A stretch of 64,000 nt of DNA from Periplaneta americana (Eukaryota; Arthropoda; Insecta; Blattodea; Blattidae): positions 171,341,244 to 171,405,243 of the forward strand of contig NC_091128.1 of the NCBI RefSeq assembly GCF_040183065.1, read 5' to 3'. Of the stretch, positions 57,381-64,000 are shown one piece after another; the stretch's first letter is position 1; each line of letters begins with the position of its first letter. The notes under the pieces were generated by a model. It saw only the letters and a list, made by a program, of their open reading frames with translations, had not been told where the DNA came from and did not search any database. Both the position numbers and the translations under genes were made by a program.

Positions 57381-58265
57381 CAGGCTTCGAGACTTCGGAC
57401 CCGATAGAGCAGTTCAGTGGGAAATCCGCATAACGGCGTACTGAGTATAGTGGTAAAGCGTACAGTGGGTGGGGGTACTGTAGAATGAATGACAACAAAT
57501 ACGCAAAGGAAAATGCTCTGGATTTGAAGGTTCTGACGAATCATTTGGTTTTCATACAAACTGTGTCTCAAACTATTACACGGTTAGAAAAGTCAGAGCA
57601 AGAGATGCCGGAAGCCCTCAAATTAATTTAGAAAATGATGCAGAGAATTAATGAGACATCAAGTACACCGGTTACTGAACGTGTAAAACAGAAGTGGAAA
57701 TCAATTTTGTGTAAAAATAACGGATATGGGACATTGTCTAACAAACAGTAAAATTAGTGGACATGGAGTCACTCGAGAAAAAAGGACTGTCTCTTAGCGA
57801 CTGCAATGATGTTAGGTTTTTTCGTTTTGCTCCTATCACGTCATGCGGCGTAGAGCGCAGCTTTCTACAGTACAAGATTTACATTTGAGACACTGAGAAT
57901 GTATCTTGTAGTAGGTACATTGCAATTCGGTACTGTAACTCCACTTCCTAAAGACGACCGATAGGATAAATGAAAAAATTAAAATTGCTACATGCTTATT
58001 TCCATCATTAAAACTGTGTATAATTAAACACAAATGCTTATAAAAGACAGGAGAATAAATGCTTTTCACATTCTTTTGACATTGTCATTGTGTAATGTAT
58101 ATTTACTTTCAGAATGTACATATGTGTGTTTCCCCATTCTACCGTACTCCACTCTAAATAACAATGTTGTTACCTCAACACATCTCTATCTACCTGCAGC
58201 GAGTCAACAACCTATAGTGCATGCACAGTAAACTTATTGTATCGGGTCCAAAGTTTCGAAGCCTG
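57381..58265 (+). mobile_element. hAT transposon, 885 bp, 8-bp TSD
   Basis: The ends CAGGCTTCGAGACTTCGG and CCAAAGTTTCGAAGCCTG are inverted repeats. CTGATCAG lies on both sides (57373-57380, 58266-58273). It carries a broken hAT transposase end. It is inserted in a LINE. Confidence 0.94.
57487..57900 (+). pseudogene. hAT transposase C-terminal fragment
   Basis: It reads NHLVFIQTVSQTITRLEKSE, TERVKQKWKSILCKNNGYGT and, after stops, FRFAPITSCGVERSFLQYK, which is the VERSFSxYK box of the hAT dimerisation region. Several stops interrupt it. It is related to 43788-44405. Confidence 0.75.
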
Positions 58266-58384
58266 CTGATCAGCTTCAGCAATATTTTTTCTTCATGCAC
58301 TCTTTCTAGCACAGCTTCATTTCTTATTCTGTCCGTTCATTTCACACACTCCATTCTTTTCCGTCCATATTGTAAAACTCTTCT

Positions 58385-58532
58385 GTATATATTTCAACTA
58401 GATTGTGACTATAATAACATTAAGACTTTATAGTACTATTAAGATTTATTTTGACATGTTCCATATTCTAGCTGTGAAGCGATGTATGAATATCATGGAA
58501 TGTAAATAAATACAATACAATAATATTCATCT
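58385..58532 (+). mobile_element. Retroelement 3' end with (AATAC)n tail
   Basis: TGTTCCATATTCTAGCTGTG, AAGCGATGTATGAATATC and ATGGAATGTAAATAAATAC end in an AATAC repeat, as at LINE or SINE 3' ends. The family is not resolved. Confidence 0.45.
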
Positions 58533-58672
58533 TGAGTCTTGCGTACACTGCTTTTAACACTTTATTACAGAAGACTGATAAATGGGCAACTTACTAGTGT
58601 TATATATTTGAAGCGGTCAATGGAATAAGGACCGAAGTCCAAGTTTTGCCGAAAATGGTTTTTTGAGTGCAA

Positions 58673-59922
58673 TCTATATATATAATTTGAACTGGTAATG
58701 GAAATTACGGGAAAACGGCTGAACGGATTTTAATAAATGGCCCCTCATTTTGAAGCTTGGAACCCAAAGTTTTTCGGAAAAGTAGTAGTTTTCAGTGAAA
58801 TGTCAATTTTCCTACATAATTTTCCTATTTTCCAAAATCCATCTGTTGTCAGTTTTGAGAACTAGTTTTATTCAATCACGGCAGACTTGATTGAATTTCA
58901 GAACAAAACACACACTACAATAAACAATAGGCTATTACACGAAGGCCATGACCTGCAGGATTGCCGACATATTTAGAGCTCATTTCAATTTGTTATTAAA
59001 AACTGATTCTGCAGTGTATAATTTTCTAAGTACAGCTGTGTATTGGATATTCAAATCTACGAAACTTGAGGTGGTTTGATGACATTATTATCATTAGAAA
59101 TTAAATTTTATTATAGTTAATATCATGATGCGTCTATTTTTCATAAATTGTACATAATATTGATGCTATAGTGATGATATGAAAGTGAAACGTTTTGAGG
59201 TTATGTAAGTAAATGTAGAGAATATCTTAATTTAGATCTTCATTTCTATAATTTACTGAGTGACTGCTATATATAACTACAAAACTTAAGATAATAATAT
59301 TGTTATTAAAAATCAATAATTTTTATACTTATTAACCCAGTGGAGTTGGGTCTTTTTCATATACTTAATGACGGTGTAGTGTAGATATTGATATGTGTCA
59401 TTGTCTTCAGTATTGGCTCGAGAGAGCGCAAAAATTACAGTTCCTAAGGAAAGATCAAAAGGTATTACTTACTGATAAAATAAGAGGCCTAGAAAATTTT
59501 GTAGTCTCCAGATCATTTCAGCAAGATCTCTTAGTACGATAAAATGAATTTACGCTCTACATTTCAAGTTCTACATGCAGCAGCTATACGAAAATGCTAT
59601 TGTTCGAAAGCTAAGCAAACCTGACATTTTTTTAACTTTTGCCTACAATTCACAATGACCTGAAATACTGACACTACTACTGCTATCGTCCTGACATTGA
59701 TACTTGCGTTTTCGCGTTGAAACTCAAAAAGTGAAGTTGGATAGGTTCAAGAAAAAGTATTTGGCCTAAAAAAATCCATTCAGAGGGAGTATGTTTCATT
59801 ATCATGGAAGTAAATAACTATCAAAAAGGCAAGTATTCTTCATTGAAAATAAATGTGAAAAAATTTTATTTGAACGTCTAACGAACTTAGTTTGCAGCGG
59901 CATTTGCTGCACAAGCCACTAG
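58673..59922 (+). mobile_element. Non-autonomous Helitron, copy 2
   Basis: It begins TC after A and ends CTAG before T, with the hairpin GCAGCGGCATTTGCTGC just upstream. It is nearly identical along its full length to 36624-37870. Confidence 0.92.
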
Positions 59923-60439
59923 TTTACTCTTAAAGGCAAGGCGCACATAATGCACTATTAAAATGACCAATATCCATGCCCGTTATTATATTACAGGGGC
60001 TTAAAAATTTCAATCCATGGAACAAGGTCCGATGTCCGGGACTTCGGACATTATTGTATTGGCTGAGCTACGAGTATGATTCGGAGAGTGTCTCATAGAG
60101 GCGCTGCAGGTGGAAAAGTGGATATCCCAAGTGAATGGATTGAACTTGTTAAACGTCACTTCCAAGTTGTTGAAATGACACACGCTGTTTTCAAAGGCTT
60201 TGATGGGTATTTCACATAGTTTTTCAAGAAAAGCGCATCTCAAGTGTTTCAGGTATCAAAATACAATATTTTCCCATATCATCATTTGCACAAACACCAG
60301 GTAGAGGTCGTAAAGTAATGAGCGGAATGGTCATGTCATGAGCAACTTCTGTCTCCTCAAGAATAACGTGACTCCCAACCTCAATGTACCACAGCTGTGT
60401 TACGGGCAGTTAAAAGTGCAAAGATACGTGATGTATCTA

Positions 60440-61251
60440 TTCACTCGTTCATTCGTAGTGTTCTGCCCAAGGGCAGGTCTTTCACTGCAAACCCAGCATT
60501 CTCCAGTCTTTCCTATTTTCTGCCTTCCTCTTTGTCTCTTCATATCACCCATATATCTTAATGTCGTCTATCATCTGATATCTTCTTCTGTCCCAAACTC
60601 TTCTCCCGTTCACCATTCCTTCCAGAGCATCTTTCAGAAGGCAGTTTCTTCTCAACCAGTGAACCAGCCAATTAATTTTTCTCTTTCTGATCAGTTTCAG
60701 CATCATTCTTTCTTCACTCATTCTTTCCAACACAGCTTCGTTTCTTATTCTCTCTATCCATTTTACATGCTCCATCCTTTTCCATATCCAAATGCTTCTA
60801 GTCGCTTTTCTTGACTTCGTCGTCCATGTTTCTGCCCCATACAATGCTACACTCCACACAAAGCACTTAATTAGTCTCTTCCTTAGTTCTTTCTCCAGAG
60901 GTCCGCAGAAGATGCTCCTTTTTCCATAAAAAGCTTCCTTTGCCATTGCTATCCTCCTTTTGACTTGGCAGCAGCTCATGTTACTGCTTATAGTACACCC
61001 AAAGTATTTGAAGCTGTCCACTTGCTCTACTGCCTCATTTAGAATTCGCAAGTTCACCTTCTTTACTTTTCTTCATATGGCCATGGTCTTCGTCTTGTTA
61101 GCATTTATCTTCATCCCATACTGCTCACAGCTGTCATTTAGCTCCAGCAGCATATCCCTTAGCATCGTCTTCTCTTCTGTTAACAACGCCATATTATCAG
61201 CAAATCTTACACACTTTATTCTTTTTCCTCCTACTATCACTGCTCCCATTT
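60440..61251 (-). mobile_element. 5'-truncated LINE with 9-bp TSD
   Basis: Minus reads IKCVRFADNMALLTEEKTML, NDSCEQYGMKINANKTKTM, SFKYFGCTISSNM, GPLEKELRKRLIKCFVWSVA and RRRYQMIDDIKIYG, the 3' half of a non-LTR reverse transcriptase. The FADD box is changed to FADN. Duplications ATGTATCTA lie at 60431-60439 and 61252-61260. Confidence 0.92.
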
Positions 61252-61927
61252 ATGTATCTAAACTCCTGAAATATCTATGAGAGAATGTACAACAGTACTG
61301 GCAGAGTATTAAGGGTGAGGAAGGTAGCAGAACTCAGAATGTTGGCAGTGACTGAGGACAGAAGGCAGTTGCTCATTACATTGAAATAGTTTCTTTATTA
61401 TAAGTATTATTATTCATATTTGTGTCATATCCTTTTTTTTTTTCTAGACAATTAGCTCAAGTGATGTGTGTATTCTGAAAATACAACTCATTCAATAAAT
61501 AAAATTCACTATTTCAGATTATTGTGCTTGTCTTTTACACTTGTGTAGTAAAACAATGTAATAAGGACCGAAGTCCACCACTTATCATCCTATTTATTAC
61601 TCATACTATTAAATTCACACGTGAGTGTTCATTATCAGTCAGAGTGGTGCACTATGACCTACAACTGTGCAAATTTTTGTTAGTGTTGGTCTAATGATTT
61701 AGGAGATGTGATGTTTTTTTCGTCTCCTGAAAAATTTACTTCTCTGGACTTTGGTTCTTATTCAACTGACTGATTCATTTAAGCACGTGGGCTTACAGCC
61801 AACGAGTTAGAAAGAGAAGACTATAGAGTGGCCATGTTGTCCTGTACAGCGCTCTTTGCGGTGCCACCGCGAAACACGGCAGATCTGAGCTAAGCGCCCA
61901 CCTTTGTAAAAATTCGTCTGCTTACAA

Positions 61928-62041
61928 TGTTGTATAACGGAGGTAAGAAGTACGAAAAAACGAAGAAAAAACATGCCTGTTGTGCTGCATATAACTGCAA
62001 TGTCAAAAGGAAAAAGACAACTGATATATCATATTTCATGT
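61928..62041 (+). pseudogene. THAP-like zinc finger N-terminus
   Basis: A 37-codon frame reads MLYNGGKKYEKTKKKHACCA, then AYNCNVKRKKTTDISYFM. The C-C-x(3)-NC start and DISYF fit the first half of a THAP domain, as in P-element transposases. The second half (His, Cys, AVPTIF-like end) is missing. Confidence 0.5.
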
Positions 62042-62125
62042 AAATTTTATGAAGTTAAGTCCATAGTTTTGTTAATTAGCAGCATTTTTTTTTCATGCAT
62101 AAATGTGTAACAACGCCCGGCATAA

Positions 62126-62470
62126 ACAAAATAAATGGTTCACTGGTAATGTACTTAAACTAAATACGGATAAAACCAATACAATTCCGTTTCAGACCCA
62201 GTGAAAAACAAATAGCAATACAATATTAAAACTGTATTTCGACACCGGCATCCTTTATTTCTGCTCCTTCTGTCCTTACTGCTTATACAAGAAGACGATG
62301 AGCTGTAGCTTATAAGAAGTAGGCCTATTTCGAAGACAAACGATTAATCAAATAAATGGTTCACTAGTAATAAAGTTAAACTAAATACGGATAAAACCGC
62401 TACAATTCCGTTTCAAACCTAGTAATAGCAATCAAATATTAAAATTGTATTTCGACACTCGCATCCAAAA
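62126..62470 (+). repeat. Direct repeat, two copies of about 120 bp
   Basis: AATAAATGGTTCACTRGTAA, then ACTAAATACGGATAAAACC and GTATTTCGACAC, occurs at 62126-62250 and 62350-62467 in the same orientation. Confidence 0.85.
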
Positions 62471-62537
62471 TAATGCAAAACTCTGGGGTAGGTCGTATTG
62501 TTGTTAGTATTTTGACTGGAAGGACATGAAAGAACAT

Positions 62538-62627
62538 AATTGAGCACCCAGGTGCAATAATGGGGTAAGTATGAATATATTTCGTAACTACTTACCCCAT
62601 TATTGTACGTGGGTGCTCAATTATACA
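62538..62627. repeat. Small foldback, arms of about 35 bp
   Basis: TAATTGAGCACCCAGGTGCA then ATAATGGGGTAAGT is inverted as ACTTACCCCATTAT then TGGGTGCTCAATTA around a loop of about 20 bp. Confidence 0.85.
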
Positions 62628-63301
62628 CTAATAATTATCTGTGGTGCCACAGCCCTTGAAAGGCTCAGACAGACCAGCCGGCTGTTGGCCTCACGTTCAC
62701 ATTTCGATAATAATTATACTTTACTGTAACAAAAAAACTGAAAGCGTGTTTTGTCATGTTTCACCCACGTTACAAGCTTGGAGGTAAAGGTTGTTTACTA
62801 CAGATAGGGCCTACTTTCATTCTATATCTTATGGTATAGTAAATAGTTTGCAACGTGTAGAGACTGGAAAAACAATTTAATAAAATCATCCGAATCATAC
62901 TCGTTCATTTTATAGGCAATCTTGCAGGTCGCATTTAAAAGAACCTAGGAATATTAACATTTTCTTCAGTATATTTGCTAGGACTTCTTGTCATACTACA
63001 TGGCAATTTTGCTTAGGTTATTCTTTTAAGCATTCCTTCTAGGAATAGCTCAAGTGTTTTAAATTTAGCATACATAAGTTTAGATTAAGTTTCTAGCACG
63101 TATTTGACGAAATACTAGGTTTTTCCACTTCAGTTTAACTGATTTATGCAAACGAAATTAAGACAGCTGACGATTCTAATGTCAGTTATCACCACGCCCA
63201 CTTTGTTTTGGGCGCATAAGTTCATTACCGACGGTCGTTCAATTTTCTTCAAACATGGCGGCGCAATGACCACTCTATATCTTTCTCTTTCTAACTCGTT
63301 G

Positions 63302-63525
63302 CTTACAGTTGTTTCGGTAAATAACCATCGTCAGAGCCTACTGGATCATAGCGTCATCTTGATATCGCTGCCTGTTGTTCTCAACACACAGATCAATTTC
63401 AGAACACACTCAATATTTAACTCCACATTACAACACACAAACACACCCATACAACAGGCAGCGATATCAAGATAACGATATGATCCAGTAGGCTCTGACA
63501 ATGGTGTATATACTGAAACAACTGT
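63302..63525 (+). mobile_element. Short Penelope-like palindrome with hammerhead-like motifs
   Basis: Arms 63302-63391 and 63451-63525 are inverted around an AC-rich loop (CAACACACA..AACACACCC). The left arm on minus reads CTGACGA-T-GGT..ACC-GAAAC; the right arm reads CTGACAATGG..GAAAC. It is inserted in the right end of the P-like element. No clear TSD was seen. Confidence 0.65.
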
Positions 63526-63810
63526 AAGCCCACGTGCTTAAATATATAACACTAGTAAGTTGCCCATTTATCAATCTTCTACAATAGTATTGCATTTACG
63601 TTGGACCTGTAGGCAAAGATTGTGGTCAAACCTATACATTATTTATTTCCATAAAAATAAGTTTTGAAATGTGTCATATCATTTTCAGAGACACTGTAGT
63701 AAAGTTACTTTCCATGTATGAAGAGAGCAAGTCATTGGCCAAAAAACGACTGATCCTGCTGTAATGGGTTCACACCCTGTAACAGCTACCTATCTTGTAA
63801 TGAGTTCTTG

Positions 63811-63999
63811 CTATCTTATGCATATACTAGTGTTTGAATTAGTACTATAAAGATAGTGCTCTGTATCTTTTGTAAATTTGACCTTAGGCTCCAATTTGTA
63901 CAGGAGCCATCTTGCAATGTCACCAAACGGTGCTCTGTAACGTATCACGAACTTCTCATCCAGATATGGAGGGGCAGGAGGATGTCTGCTTAATAGATG
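63811..63999 (-). CDS. Possible terminal exon of an unrecognised gene, open at the window edge
   Basis: From the right edge the minus strand is open for 62 codons before a stop at 63811-63813: HLLSRHPPAPPYLDEKFVIR, YRAPFGDIARWLLYKLEPKV, KFTKDTEHYLYSTNSNTSIC. The first 35 residues have natural-protein composition and the local base composition is less AT-rich than its surroundings. I do not recognise the family. It could be the 3' exon of a gene starting beyond the window, or a transposon fragment. Confidence 0.35.
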   Translation of the reverse strand, partial: HLLSRHPPAPPYLDEKFVIRYRAPFGDIARWLLYKLEPKVKFTKDTEHYLYSTNSNTSICIR

Positions 64000-64000
64000 C

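Larger units (their letters stand above)
57140..58380 (-). mobile_element. LINE 3' end split by a hAT element
   Basis: Minus parts are IRRYQVIDGIKISYAETKRK followed by AENRKDWRMLGLQ (57187-57372), and RIRNEAVLERVHEEKILLKL beyond the hAT (58274-58375). The tail is (TGAA)n. It is the same family as 60440-61251. Confidence 0.85.
61777..63544 (+). mobile_element. P-like TIR element with THAP remnant
   Basis: TTTAAGCACGTGGGCTTACA at the left is matched inverted at 63524-63544. A second inner inverted block (AACGAGTTAGAAAGAGAAGA; complement near 63285-63303) follows. A short exon-like frame (next entry) suggests a THAP-type P-element relative. The catalytic domain is absent. Confidence 0.6.
58563..63587. 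mobile_element. Candidate 5-kb TIR element holding several nested elements
   Basis: AGAAGACTGATAAATGGGCA, then ACTTACTAGTGTTATATATT, at the left is matched inverted at 63541-63587 with few differences (about 44 of 47). AATAAGGACCGAAGTCCA occurs at 58625 and 61561. A coding trace VDIPSEWIELVKRHFQVVEM near 60110-60170 suggests a decayed protein. A Helitron, a LINE and a THAP-bearing element lie inside. Alternatively the ends are two unrelated inverted repeats. Confidence 0.5.

Noticed and set aside
60338-60814. 158-codon plus-strand frame
   Set aside because: It lies antisense over the LINE at 60440-61251; the minus frame has the reverse transcriptase motifs.

Overview
The window looks like nuclear DNA of an insect, most probably a cockroach or close relative (Blattodea). 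The coding fraction is tiny and split by long introns, AT-rich sequence dominates, and tRNA-derived SINEs, non-LTR retrotransposons, Tc1/mariner, hAT, piggyBac-like, Helitron and Penelope-like copies fill almost everything else. The species call is an inference from the repeat style, not proven by a marker gene. There is no operon, CRISPR array, IS element or true tRNA/rRNA gene.

One host gene can be read completely. It is the replication-origin kinase CDC7, on the minus strand from 52165 (start codon) to 27245 (stop). I resolve nine coding exons with consistent GT/AG sites and phases: 51907-52165, 51551-51782, 48303-48396, 45946-46088, 42681-42864, 35961-36215, 33463-33709, 29043-29192 and 27245-27573. 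They total 1893 nt, or 630 residues plus stop. The kinase has the glycine loop, HRD, DFG, a long insert, and the PPE and DMW motifs. A second possible host exon (63811-63999, minus) runs off the right edge and is not identified.

Region by region: 1-12.9 kb is intergenic, with a Tc1-type transposase end, a DNA transposon holding a LINE, a foldback MITE and several SINEs. 12.96-19.33 kb is one degenerate minisatellite opened by three large insertions: a LINE holding a Penelope-like element and a SINE; a tyrosine-recombinase element holding a LINE; and a Tc1/IS630-type transposon holding a second Tc1. 19.3-27.2 kb is repeat-poor DNA with several TIR elements. 27.2-52.2 kb is CDC7, whose introns hold hAT, deleted DDE, Penelope-like, Tc1, Helitron, mariner, pogo-like, piggyBac-like, SINE and LINE copies, often nested. 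52.2-58.5 kb is its upstream flank with SINEs, a nested TIR element and a LINE split by a hAT. 58.56-63.59 kb is bounded by matching inverted repeats and contains a Helitron, a LINE, a THAP-bearing element and a hammerhead-like palindrome.

The most striking theme is a recurrent Penelope-like architecture. Four loci carry inverted arms, each arm with a CTGANRA-Y-stem-GAAAC motif like the hammerhead ribozymes known from Penelope-like elements. Three of them have clean 10-12 bp target duplications and a short unpaired tail on one side. A fifth locus has direct pseudo-LTRs.
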